A DNA stretch of 64,000 nt from a virus: IMG/VR virus record IMGVR_UViG_3300042402_002641, positions 62,001 to 126,000 of that record; one strand, given 5' to 3'. The position numbers and the translations under genes were made by a program. The notes under the pieces were generated by a model. That model searched no databases. It worked only from the letters and a program-made list of their open reading frames with translations, and had not been told where the DNA came from. Shown here in pieces: positions 46,245 through 55,220 of the stretch; the stretch's first letter is position 1, and each line of letters starts with the position of its first letter.

Positions 46245-47421
46245 TTTTTTGTCCTTTGGTTTCTGATGGTTTGATATCTCCAAGGTATATCACGCAAGGA
46301 TGGCTGTTAAACCAATCTCTAGTCATGATATTAGTAGGAGGAAATACATTGTTTGTTACTAACAGTGTAACATCATCTAGATCTTTAAACAACCATTTAG
46401 CTGGCCGCGATTCAAATATCAATAGTTTTCCTGTCTCTACCTTGCCGCCAACACCTGCTAACTTAATCCACTCATTGATGCCTGTGTCGCGATCCTTGTT
46501 ATCTCTAAAACACACCTTGATTTCATCCCTATTGATACCTTGTGCATCAGCGTCTGCCACAAACTGCTGTAACCAGGTCAGTGTGTCTCCGGCTCGATCT
46601 AACACCACTGCGGCCTTGCCTGTGATATTTTTATATAGGTAAAAAAATTTATCGTTGGATCTAATCCAAAAGCTGTTTTCTGCGTGGGCAGCTATTTTTT
46701 CATTGATATTTTTAGGTTGTCCACGATACGAATATCCCATGTGCTTGGCTCTAAGTAAATCTTTATCAGTCTCGCCTACACTGTGAAGATTGAACCACTG
46801 TTCGGCTTCAGCAGTGGCATTTACCAGTTGCACTCTATCATTGATGATATCCGACACTGGTAAAATTTCTTCCTGATTTTGCCAGATTTCTTCTACATCT
46901 GCTAACACATTTATAAAGGTATCATCTATTTCAAAATTATTTCGATTGGCAAATTCGTACAGTGCTATGAGATTGAAATCATAGAGATTCAATCGACGTA
47001 GTTTTTGATCTGCGTCCCAGTTGTTGAATCTGGTACTTGAAAGTTGATACGAATTTATCTGGTCATCAAACTCTTTTTTCAGCTGATAGGGAAATTTCAC
47101 ACAGACCTCAAGTTGGCCGGCAGCAGCTCGTTCTACATAGATTCTTTTAGTAAGGTCCAGTATGCGGAACGGTTGCTTCCACTGAAAATTTTTCACAGAG
47201 CCCGAATAATCTAATCCAGCCATCATGGCTGCGAGTTGATATTTTTCTAGAATTTTCACCACATAGTCAGCTTGATTTTTCGTCAGAGGTTCTTGCTGTA
47301 ATAGCTTTGTATAAAAACTTACCACAGGAGGATGATCCTGATGCTGCACGGTTACTTGACCAGAATCTACCAGTTGAAAAAACAGTTGAAATATATCTTC
47401 TGCGAATAATGATGATGACAT
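46231..47421 (-). CDS. conserved T4-like phage protein of unknown function
   Basis: 396 aa. N-terminal LTKNQADYVVKILEKYQ motif recurs in phage replication-linked proteins; the remainder is alpha/beta with FFYLYKNITGKAAVVLDRAG. It precedes uvsW on the same transcript. Six bases separate its ATG from the -10 of a sigma70 promoter, so leaderless translation is likely. Confidence 0.65.
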   Translation of the reverse strand: MSSSLFAEDIFQLFFQLVDSGQVTVQHQDHPPVVSFYTKLLQQEPLTKNQADYVVKILEKYQLAAMMAGLDYSGSVKNFQWKQPFRILDLTKRIYVERAAAGQLEVCVKFPYQLKKEFDDQINSYQLSSTRFNNWDADQKLRRLNLYDFNLIALYEFANRNNFEIDDTFINVLADVEEIWQNQEEILPVSDIINDRVQLVNATAEAEQWFNLHSVGETDKDLLRAKHMGYSYRGQPKNINEKIAAHAENSFWIRSNDKFFYLYKNITGKAAVVLDRAGDTLTWLQQFVADADAQGINRDEIKVCFRDNKDRDTGINEWIKLAGVGGKVETGKLLIFESRPAKWLFKDLDDVTLLVTNNVFPPTNIMTRDWFNSHPCVIYLGDIKPSETKGQKIVEL

Positions 47422-47427
47422 TACACT

Positions 47428-47456
47428 AGTATACGTTGTTGTAATCAGTAAGTCAA
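47428..47456 (-). promoter_or_regulatory. sigma70 promoter
   Basis: On the - strand TTGACT 47456-47451, 17 nt, TATACT 47433-47428; six bases to the ATG at 47421. Confidence 0.85.
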
Positions 47457-48286
47457 GTGATTTTTGATATTAATCTGGCTAATGGAATGCCCTGGCTGAT
47501 TTCAACCACGGTCCATTCAGTGTGACACAGCCTCAAAAACCATTCATCTCTATTTGGCATGACTGGAGTTTCTATTTGATCCCAAGTGATAGACAAATCC
47601 GAGGCCAAACTAGTAGAATCACACAGCACAGGTACGCCTTGTATAGCAGCCTGGACTGCAGGACCACTGTTGTGATTGATCACACAGTGATAATTGTAGA
47701 AAATATCAAAATCGTCATAGCTGCCCGATATCAATCGAGGACGTTCTAAGGTCACACCTGGTATATCTACATCAAACAATGATCTAGGATGTGGTCTCAC
47801 TATGATTTTTCGTTGAGATTTAGCCTGTATCTGTTTCACCGTGTTTTCAACCCAGGTTTTCATCGGAGGCATACCTTCCCATTGCAGGCTATGACTGTGT
47901 TGACACGCTATGAGTATGTCTAGCCGTTGATCAGATCTTCTATCTCTCAGATCAACACCTAATTTTTTTGGTCGATCAGCATCGAGATCCGAGTTGTTGG
48001 CAAACTCTCCGAGATTATTGATATGATTCAGTGAAATTCGCCATGTGTGATTTCTACGTAGGTTGCCCACTTCGATGATGATCACTGGTTTTTTGATATT
48101 TCTACACTGATAGTAGACTTCACGGTTTGGACTCATCCTGCCAGACCATAACACTGACCAAATCACTGCTACATCCTCGTGTTCATCGACTATGCTATGA
48201 CCGAGAGACTGTGCTCCTTGTGCAAACGCATCAAAGATTGGTTGGCTGTTCAGGGCACCGTATTGGCGATATAATTTGAAGCGCAT
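47453..48286 (-). CDS. capsule-type glycosyltransferase paralogue 1
   Basis: 277 aa. KIIVRPHPRSLFD, YHCVINHNSGPAVQAAIQGVPVLCDS and the end CHTEWTVVEISQGIPLA are shared with four more proteins nearby. The H(N)SGPAVQAAxxGVPV element resembles the C-terminal nucleotide-binding region of KpsC/KpsS-like and other GT-B capsule transferases. Probably adds a sugar to a glycan; acceptor unknown. Confidence 0.75.
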   Translation of the reverse strand: MRFKLYRQYGALNSQPIFDAFAQGAQSLGHSIVDEHEDVAVIWSVLWSGRMSPNREVYYQCRNIKKPVIIIEVGNLRRNHTWRISLNHINNLGEFANNSDLDADRPKKLGVDLRDRRSDQRLDILIACQHSHSLQWEGMPPMKTWVENTVKQIQAKSQRKIIVRPHPRSLFDVDIPGVTLERPRLISGSYDDFDIFYNYHCVINHNSGPAVQAAIQGVPVLCDSTSLASDLSITWDQIETPVMPNRDEWFLRLCHTEWTVVEISQGIPLARLISKIT

Positions 48287-48321
48287 CTAATATAATAAAT
48301 AACTGTGTATTTAATGAGATT

Positions 48322-48720
48322 ATGGCCAAGTTCGCAAAAAGATTAAGAAAATTATCCGGTTACACAGAAAACGCCTTGGTTGTAGGCACGGCGTTCGGAA
48401 ATCTCGACCAATTATTGGAGATCTATACTAATGTGTTTGTTGTGGATGATGAACCACCATCCGCAAAAGCAAGAAATCTCATCTACAAAGAAAATTTCAA
48501 TGATCTAAATGTGTTGACACAGGTTGGTGCTATATTCATCGACCTAGATAAGATTGATCAATTAGAAATCCTGGAAGATTTTTGGCAAAGGCACAAGTCG
48601 ACTATATTCGTCGAAGGCAACGATTGCATACTTAGACATCTATCTAAGCCATTATTTAAAACAGGGTGGCAGTGTACCAGTTTACAGGGAATTTATCACG
48701 TATGGGAAAAGATAAAATGA
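48322..48720 (+). CDS. hypothetical protein
   Basis: 132 aa. A Rossmann-like pattern (ALVVGTAFGNLDQLLEIYTNVFVVDDEP) suggests a reduced methyltransferase or related fold. It is co-transcribed with the following glycosyltransferase (ATGA overlap), one of the few + strand units in this half of the window. Confidence 0.6.
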   Translation: MAKFAKRLRKLSGYTENALVVGTAFGNLDQLLEIYTNVFVVDDEPPSAKARNLIYKENFNDLNVLTQVGAIFIDLDKIDQLEILEDFWQRHKSTIFVEGNDCILRHLSKPLFKTGWQCTSLQGIYHVWEKIK

Positions 48721-49550
48721 AAATAGCAGTGGTTACAACCTTCCACGAAGAAGGTCTTAGAAAATATGGTCAAAGAATGATCAACACATTCTGTGAAAAC
48801 TGGCCTGCTGAGGTGAAATTGCATATCTATCCTGAATCATGTAATCCCGCCATACGCGATCACAGTCATGTCACACTAAAAAGGTTAGAAGAAATTCCAG
48901 AACTCATGGCATTCAAAGAACGTTGGCAAAATGTTCCCAAGGCTAATGGAGATGTTTCGGCAGACCCTATAAGATCTCGAAGAAAAGACGCAGGCAAGGG
49001 ATTTAAATGGCATGCTGTGAGATTTGCACACAAAGTCTATGCTATTTTTCACTGTGCTCAAGAAACTGATGCAGATATATTGATATGGATGGACGCCGAT
49101 ACTATATGTCATAGTCCTATCACTGTACAGGACCTGCATAGAATGATCCCCATAGATAGTGAACTGTGTTATCTGGGCAGAAAAGGAAAATATTCAGAAT
49201 GCGGTCTGTATGCCATGAATCTAAGATCTCCGAACATACAAAATTTTCTAAAAGAATTCCAACGTATGTATGATGATGCCGAACATGGAATTTTTCTTCT
49301 TGAAGAATGGCATGACAGTTTCGTGTTTGATGCTGTTCGTGTAAAGTTTCCACAGATGCGTCAGTTAGATTGGGCGGCACATCTACATAACCTAAAACCT
49401 CATCCACACAGCAGCACAGGTGAAGGCCATCCTCTGATTAACAGCGAGTGGGGTGCATGGTTAGATCATCTAAAAGGTTCAAGAAAGAATCTTGGTCGCA
49501 GCAAACAAGAAGATTTGAAGGTGCAGCGTGACGAAGCGTATTGGCGCTAG
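48717..49550 (+). CDS. GT-A type glycosyltransferase-like protein
   Basis: 277 aa from 48717. ADILIWMDADTICHS gives the DxD motif; ECGLYAMNLRSPNIQNFLKEF fits nucleotide-sugar transferases. Longer upstream frame rejected because ATG 48717 overlaps the previous stop. Ends 4 bp into the convergent capsule-type gene. Confidence 0.75.
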   Translation: MKIAVVTTFHEEGLRKYGQRMINTFCENWPAEVKLHIYPESCNPAIRDHSHVTLKRLEEIPELMAFKERWQNVPKANGDVSADPIRSRRKDAGKGFKWHAVRFAHKVYAIFHCAQETDADILIWMDADTICHSPITVQDLHRMIPIDSELCYLGRKGKYSECGLYAMNLRSPNIQNFLKEFQRMYDDAEHGIFLLEEWHDSFVFDAVRVKFPQMRQLDWAAHLHNLKPHPHSSTGEGHPLINSEWGAWLDHLKGSRKNLGRSKQEDLKVQRDEAYWR

Positions 49551-50473
49551 ATATATTTCTTAAAGAATTGCCAAGCTTCACCGGAACGCAGTTCATTGAA
49601 ATTCCAATGACACATTGCGATGCGTTCAATCCATGATTGTCTATCTGGCATCTCGGGATTTTCTAACAAACTAAGATCAGTATTGGCCACACCGTATGTC
49701 TGACTGTGTTGTGGGACTGGATCTGTGATGAATGCTGGAACTCCCTCGATCAAACTGGCTACACTAGGACTGCTGTTGTAAACCACAGTGGCCCATGCGT
49801 GCCTTAGATCATCGATTAATCTTTCATTGACACTAACATGCACATTCTTGTGATTAATTTTTAAAATCGATTTAATTTTTTTGTCTCCTGGATGAGTTCG
49901 CACGATGATAGGACGTTTTCTACTGTGTTGCCTAATCTGTGCAATGGTTTGATCTAACCATGTCTGCACACTAACTCCTCCCATGCTCCACCCGCCATGT
50001 CTTTGCAGACAGATCAATATATGATTGCCCTGTGCTCTCCACGGTTTAAGACTGATGTTGAGATCTTGGCTTATTTTTGACCAACGAGTAGAATCAATAT
50101 CTTGATCAAAATAAAATCCTGTGGTCGGAAACACTCCGTCGAAACTATATCTTAGATAGGTTTTGGTATTAGTTGGATCTGCGTATAGAAAAAGATTACT
50201 GTCTACAATAAGGCTTCGACGATTTGTTTTTTTCTGTAAATTCACAGCATCTTGTCTTAATTGCAAATGAGCTGCAGATTTGCCATGTTCATGCACAAAC
50301 CCCTGTATCAATGCAACATCACAAGATATCGCATTCATTCCTTGATGCTGTATAGCAGTATCACCGGATGCACGAACTCCTTGACAGAAATTATCTAAAA
50401 TCAGAGGCTTTTCTAGATTCCGATTATTAGGCGGAATTCCAGCATAGTAGGCCACAGCAGTGAGATTAGACAC
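49547..50473 (-). CDS. capsule-type glycosyltransferase paralogue 2
   Basis: 308 aa. RPIIVRTHPGDKK, ATVVYNSSPSVASLIEGVPAFI and the end CHWNFNELRSGEAW. Same motifs in the same order as paralogue 1. Acceptor unknown. Confidence 0.75.
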   Translation of the reverse strand: MSNLTAVAYYAGIPPNNRNLEKPLILDNFCQGVRASGDTAIQHQGMNAISCDVALIQGFVHEHGKSAAHLQLRQDAVNLQKKTNRRSLIVDSNLFLYADPTNTKTYLRYSFDGVFPTTGFYFDQDIDSTRWSKISQDLNISLKPWRAQGNHILICLQRHGGWSMGGVSVQTWLDQTIAQIRQHSRKRPIIVRTHPGDKKIKSILKINHKNVHVSVNERLIDDLRHAWATVVYNSSPSVASLIEGVPAFITDPVPQHSQTYGVANTDLSLLENPEMPDRQSWIERIAMCHWNFNELRSGEAWQFFKKYI

Positions 50474-51560
50474 CGTGATAACGCCTCACGATATCTAAGG
50501 CAGTGCCGTCCATTAATTCATCAAAGGTGAATTGGCAATAGCTGAGCCAGGCCAACCAATCTCCCAGAGGTCCATAATATAGATCGTTAATCTCGTTTAG
50601 ATTGCTCTTTGTCACAGGATTACTCACATGCTTGTTCAAGGTAATAGCAGGAACTCCTGCCCATATAGATTCTATAGCACTATTGGAATTGATACTAACA
50701 GTGCAGTAGTAATCGCCGGTTAATAGTTGTTGATATAGGCTGGTTCTAGTTTTTTTATTTGTTTTCGATCTAAATTCAATAGGGCGATCTGTGTATTTTT
50801 TCAACTCGTCTGCTACCTTCTGTCCCCAAGATTTAGCCTCCACATGCATTATACCGGCAGCAAATTCTCCAGGTTCGACAATTAAAATTTTAGAGCCATC
50901 GTGTCGCCACGGTCTAGGAAAACTAGGGAAGATATCTAATCGATTTACTGGTGCTACAAAATTACGATTGAAATGTAAATGATTTCTTACTAGTCTATGC
51001 CACTTCTTATTGGGCTCTATAAAATTAGTGTACCCGCTGTCAATAAACCAAAAAGGCAGATCGTGATCTATTTTATTAACAAGTATCTGTTCGTTGCCCA
51101 CGGTGTTACGCAGAAGACAATCTTCTTCCACTGAATCAAAATGTCTGCGTCTCATCATTTCTGCGACTGGATCGATTTGAAGCCCTACAGTTTTAATAAA
51201 ATTTTGTTTTGGATGGAATTTATAGAGTTCTAATATCTGTTCTTCTCCTAGTCTATCTATGAGAACATCTATGTGTTGATGTATATTTTTATAAAAATAT
51301 TCTTTGTGATTGCTGATCTGTTGATTTATCAAATCCATCCATGCTTTGAGATCTTTGCGAATTCCCTGAGTGATCTTTTGTTTGATTTTATCTCTATGTT
51401 TTTCTAAATTGAATCTAGGTTTATTTTTTGTTTCGATAATCCAATGAATCATTCCAGCAGTATGGCGCTCGTCAAATTCAATGTGTTTGCAGGCATCCGA
51501 GACATTGACCAATTCAATCAAAAATCTAGCGATTTCTTTGTCGTTAAGTAGCAGTTTCAT
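50466..51560 (-). CDS. capsule-type glycosyltransferase paralogue 3
   Basis: 364 aa, the longest of the set, with an extra helical N-terminal ~120 residues. FWFIDSGYTNF...WHRLVRNHLHF, CTVSINSNSAIESIWAGVPAITL and the end CQFTFDELMDGTALDIV. Overlaps paralogues 2 and 4. Confidence 0.75.
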   Translation of the reverse strand: MKLLLNDKEIARFLIELVNVSDACKHIEFDERHTAGMIHWIIETKNKPRFNLEKHRDKIKQKITQGIRKDLKAWMDLINQQISNHKEYFYKNIHQHIDVLIDRLGEEQILELYKFHPKQNFIKTVGLQIDPVAEMMRRRHFDSVEEDCLLRNTVGNEQILVNKIDHDLPFWFIDSGYTNFIEPNKKWHRLVRNHLHFNRNFVAPVNRLDIFPSFPRPWRHDGSKILIVEPGEFAAGIMHVEAKSWGQKVADELKKYTDRPIEFRSKTNKKTRTSLYQQLLTGDYYCTVSINSNSAIESIWAGVPAITLNKHVSNPVTKSNLNEINDLYYGPLGDWLAWLSYCQFTFDELMDGTALDIVRRYHGV

Positions 51561-52323
51561 TTAATATTTTCCATGCTGTGCCATTGGCCATTTCTTCTTG
51601 GGTGAATTGGCCATATGCCAACCAGTGGCATTGTTTCATCATAGTTTCTTGTGAAGGCCTATAAAGATTCTTTAACATTGAAAGATCAGTAGATGCTAAC
51701 GGTGAAGCTGCACAAGGTACACTGACAAAAGCCGGTATACCATAAAGTACACTTTCTAATGACGCAATGCTGTTAAACGACACCGTGGCATATACTCCGG
51801 AATCAAAAGCGGAGTAAATGGAATATCCGTGATTTCTTTCGCTTCTTGATCCTTTAACTCTAACCTCAATGGGGAGATTGGAGTAGATCTTTATTTTTTC
51901 TGTGGTTTCTTCAATCCACTGTTCACAATCAATATCATAGTATCTGCAGGCCTTAGGATTAGGTAATACCAATAGTATTTTCTTGTTGTAGTTTTTCCAA
52001 CCAGACCACTGCAGTCTAGGATCTTGTTTGACTAATCTTTGCCATCTATCTGACGGCATATGCTGTGATACACTATGCTGCAGGTCATTTTTAACTACTC
52101 TATGCCACAGTTTTTTACCAGAAGTATTGCCTATACTAGGAAAATTTCCTAGATATCCTGTGTCTATATAATAAAAATCTCTTTTATTTTTTTGACATTC
52201 AACTATTTCACTTTTGCTAGTAACGCCTCGAACCACCATCGGTTTATTGTTGTCAGCCATATCCACAGTACAAACGCCGTTGGATCCATTTACCAATGAT
52301 TCTTCTAAAGATAAATCTTTCAT
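51544..52323 (-). CDS. capsule-type glycosyltransferase paralogue 4
   Basis: 259 aa from 52323. FYYIDTGYLGN...LWHRVVKNDLQH, ATVSFNSIASLESVLYGIPAFV and the end AYGQFTQEEMANGTAWKIL. Closest to paralogue 5, which points to recent tandem duplication. Confidence 0.75.
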   Translation of the reverse strand: MKDLSLEESLVNGSNGVCTVDMADNNKPMVVRGVTSKSEIVECQKNKRDFYYIDTGYLGNFPSIGNTSGKKLWHRVVKNDLQHSVSQHMPSDRWQRLVKQDPRLQWSGWKNYNKKILLVLPNPKACRYYDIDCEQWIEETTEKIKIYSNLPIEVRVKGSRSERNHGYSIYSAFDSGVYATVSFNSIASLESVLYGIPAFVSVPCAASPLASTDLSMLKNLYRPSQETMMKQCHWLAYGQFTQEEMANGTAWKILNETAT

Positions 52324-53114
52324 GATTTTAATAACATTTCTATGGCTTTGCCGTTGCGCAATTCGCTGTTGTGGAATTGACCGTAGGCCAAATGGCAGGC
52401 CCATTGATAAACTTCATCGCTGTCTGGGTAACAAGGAGTTTCTATCAAAGAAAGATCCTGCAGTCCCATTGGCTCAGCTGCATTAGTTGGTGCTAGGGTA
52501 AACACTGGAATGCCGTGAAACACAGATTCTACAGCAGCCACACTGTTAAAAGTCACAAGTGCGAACACATCGTCATCTAATGCTTCCTGTAGTGTGTTGT
52601 GCTGTATTCTATCTATGCGTTTGGCCGCACGATCCCTGATTTCTATAGGCCTGTCAGTGTGTTTACGGATAGTGTCAACGGTATTCTGCAGCCATAGATC
52701 CATGTCGTAGTCGTAGAATCTCATTGGCTTATCATCAGGCTTTGCGATTAATATTTTAGATCCTGTTTTTTTCCAAGGTGAAATTGTTTTCTTAAAATTC
52801 TTAAATCTGTCATCAGATCTTGGTACGACATGTTTGTGTTGTAGATCGTTCTTTACAATTCTGTGCCAATACTTCCAACCATTAGGATTACTGGCAGTTA
52901 TCTCGTTGCCAAAGTATCCTGTGTCTACGTAGTAAAATGTTCTACCATCGGCTAAACAACGATGTATGATTTTTTTCTTGAGTATGCCTCTAAGCACAAT
53001 AGGTTCAGAACTGGCATCATAATCGAAGTCGTTGGTATTGGTGACTTTTTTACCACAACCCTGTGCCAACATATTAATATAGGGATCCTGGCCGTCTTTG
53101 CTGAGGAAGATCAT
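52320..53114 (-). CDS. capsule-type glycosyltransferase paralogue 5
   Basis: 264 aa. FYYVDTGYFGN...YWHRIVKNDLQHKH, ALVTFNSVAAVESVFHGIPVFTL and the end AYGQFHNSELRNGKAIEML. Overlaps paralogue 4 by 4 bp. Confidence 0.75.
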   Translation of the reverse strand: MIFLSKDGQDPYINMLAQGCGKKVTNTNDFDYDASSEPIVLRGILKKKIIHRCLADGRTFYYVDTGYFGNEITASNPNGWKYWHRIVKNDLQHKHVVPRSDDRFKNFKKTISPWKKTGSKILIAKPDDKPMRFYDYDMDLWLQNTVDTIRKHTDRPIEIRDRAAKRIDRIQHNTLQEALDDDVFALVTFNSVAAVESVFHGIPVFTLAPTNAAEPMGLQDLSLIETPCYPDSDEVYQWACHLAYGQFHNSELRNGKAIEMLLKS

Positions 53115-53758
53115 TTTTTAATTCTAATTGAACATTGCATATGTCTGCTTCGCAGCAAGGGTTCGAATTCTCGATCGTATTCAATTACCCATTCTTTTAA
53201 TGCTTTAAATTCACCGTGTTGCCATTCTAGATATATTTCGTGACCGCCCCAAGGATACAATTCGTCGAAAAGTATAATTGTGCCTGGTACGATAAACGGA
53301 TTTAACATAGTTAAAATATCTCTAGCACTCGAATAAAGATCGCTGTCAATATGAATGAATTTTATTTCAGATTGATTATTCTGTATCCATTGAGGCAATG
53401 TTTCTTTAAAAAATCCTTTTACTAATTTAACATTCTTACCAAATTTAGGTAGCTCATCAATACGAAAATGGCCTTTTGGATGGGAGGGTTCTGTTTTAGA
53501 AATCGTAAACCAATCTTCAGGTAACCCCTCGAAGCTATCGAATCCCCATACTACTTCAGAGGGAAAATGATTCGATATCATTCTAAGGCTTTTTCCTTTC
53601 CATACACCAAATTCTAAAATTGATCCACTTATCATTGGCAGATCTAAAACTTGATATAGGTGCCATTTTCTATCAATACTCACTCCTTCATACTCTTCAT
53701 CTATAACTGTGAAATTATCTAGAAAATTTTCTGAAAAATTAAATTTATTTGTAATCAT
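53111..53758 (-). CDS. TylF/MycF-type methyltransferase
   Basis: 215 aa. ILEFGVWKGKSLRMI, WGFDSFEGLPEDW and FIHIDSDLYSSARDIL...PGTIILFDE are TylF (macrocin O-methyltransferase) signatures. Probably methylates a sugar hydroxyl. Overlaps its neighbours by 4 bp. Confidence 0.85.
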   Translation of the reverse strand: MITNKFNFSENFLDNFTVIDEEYEGVSIDRKWHLYQVLDLPMISGSILEFGVWKGKSLRMISNHFPSEVVWGFDSFEGLPEDWFTISKTEPSHPKGHFRIDELPKFGKNVKLVKGFFKETLPQWIQNNQSEIKFIHIDSDLYSSARDILTMLNPFIVPGTIILFDELYPWGGHEIYLEWQHGEFKALKEWVIEYDREFEPLLRSRHMQCSIRIKK

Positions 53759-54432
53759 AGTCCGTGCTGTAGACAGTAGTCAGTGTAGATGCGTTCTCGG
53801 TGCCATTCGTCACCCATCGGAGTAGTAGCAAAATCATGAAAGCTAGGAGTTCCTAGAGTGTAATGTAGTAATTTTGCTCCAGGGTTGGCACCGTACTCGT
53901 CGGGTAGCCAATTCCATTCGATGGGTAATTGTCCCACTAGATTAGCATCTAACCATGTGAATCTGTGCAAGGTAGCACCGGTAGCAGACTGTATAAAATC
54001 GGTAGTTACAGATCGGTTAGCAGGATGTCCGCAATTCCAAAGTATCACACTACTCCAATTTTTACAAGGATAATTTTCATTTTTAGAACCGAGATATTTT
54101 TCAGTCATTTTAGTTTTATAATCATGTTTGACAACCATAACTGCTTTTGACTCGTCTCGTAGTGCCCATAGTTTTTCAATGTCATCACGCAACAGCATGT
54201 CTCCATCCATAAATATTGCCCAACCCTTGTATTCCATGAGATGAGGAACAAGGAAACGACTATAGATAAAATGATTACTGCCATCTGTGTGCTGTTCTTT
54301 ATAGTCTTTTAATATGTTTAGAGCTAATGGTGATATCGATACTGGCTGGCTTGAATGTCTAATGATACTATTCGTGCATACATGGTATGCTATGGCTTCC
54401 CGAGGATCGTATCCGATAAAAATTGGTATCAT
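53755..54432 (-). CDS. GT8-like glycosyltransferase
   Basis: 225 aa from 54432. FIGYDPREAIAYHVC, GWAIFMDGDMLLRDDI (DxD as DGD) and a late HYTLGTPSFHDF. The pattern is that of phage-encoded glycosyltransferases conserved in T4-like a aquatic phages. Co-transcribed with the cytidylyltransferase-cupin gene upstream. Confidence 0.8.
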   Translation of the reverse strand: MIPIFIGYDPREAIAYHVCTNSIIRHSSQPVSISPLALNILKDYKEQHTDGSNHFIYSRFLVPHLMEYKGWAIFMDGDMLLRDDIEKLWALRDESKAVMVVKHDYKTKMTEKYLGSKNENYPCKNWSSVILWNCGHPANRSVTTDFIQSATGATLHRFTWLDANLVGQLPIEWNWLPDEYGANPGAKLLHYTLGTPSFHDFATTPMGDEWHRERIYTDYCLQHGL

Positions 54433-55193
54433 AATCTTTCTATATCCTCTTCTATGCACTGATCTCCGTATTGTATTTCTACAACTTTCAGAGGCTGGTC
54501 GGTTTCATTGCATAATTTATGCCATTGATGTTGGTTAATATGTATGTGTTGAAATCGAGTAAACTCGCCTAGCAGGTCCATATCTGTAGATTTGTCGACG
54601 GTATAGACAGTGGCTGTGCCTTCAGATACAAACCAATGTTCTGCTCGATTTTGATGGCGTTGCATACTGAGACAGGTCTTAGGTAGTACTGTAAGTTCTT
54701 TGACCTTAACTTCTCGATCTTGTTCATGCAATACCCGATAGTAGCCCCAGGCCCTACCAATCTTAGGAGCCTTCCATTCTTCTAATATCCACGAACTAGA
54801 ATTGGCCTTGTTAAATCCGCCAACACCGAATGCAAATTCAAGATGGTTATCTTCAAATTCCATCTCTGGTATATTAGCATCTGTGCGATCGCCGCCATTG
54901 GCAAACACAATCTTATGATCTGGCCATGTCTGCCTGGCTAACTTTATAGCCTGTTTGGCGCTGCCATCATCGTCATTAAACTCTAAAACAAAATCTACAT
55001 CTTTGATATTTTTGACGATATTCATGCGTTCGTCCCAAGGCATAAATGCTCGGCCTTTTTTACGAACTAACCACGCATCAGAATTAACACCAACAACTAG
55101 CGTGTCTCCTAATTGTTTTGCTGCACGAAAGTAGGCGATGTGCCCGGAGTGTAGAGGATCAAATCCTCCTGTGACAAGTACTAAGGTTTTCAT
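54429..55193 (-). CDS. cytidylyltransferase-like domain fused to a cupin
   Basis: 254 aa from 55193. The N-terminal ~135 residues have GGFDPLHSGHIAYF (the HxGH motif) and VVGVNSDAWL, as in RfaE-type and glycerol-3-phosphate cytidylyltransferases. The C-terminal ~110 residues are a cupin (LSMQRHQNRAEHWFVSEGTATVY...VVEIQYGDQCIEEDIERL) like the type II phosphomannose isomerase domain. It may couple sugar isomerisation to nucleotide activation. The ATG follows a GATAAATA box by five bases. Confidence 0.88.
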   Translation of the reverse strand: MKTLVLVTGGFDPLHSGHIAYFRAAKQLGDTLVVGVNSDAWLVRKKGRAFMPWDERMNIVKNIKDVDFVLEFNDDDGSAKQAIKLARQTWPDHKIVFANGGDRTDANIPEMEFEDNHLEFAFGVGGFNKANSSSWILEEWKAPKIGRAWGYYRVLHEQDREVKVKELTVLPKTCLSMQRHQNRAEHWFVSEGTATVYTVDKSTDMDLLGEFTRFQHIHINQHQWHKLCNETDQPLKVVEIQYGDQCIEEDIERL

Positions 55194-55198
55194 GCAGA

Positions 55199-55206
55199 TA
55201 TTTATC
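55199..55206 (-). promoter_or_regulatory. late-type promoter (GATAAATA)
   Basis: GATAAATA on the - strand with TCTGC before the ATG at 55193. Confidence 0.55.
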
Positions 55207-55220
55207 TGCACATATAATGA

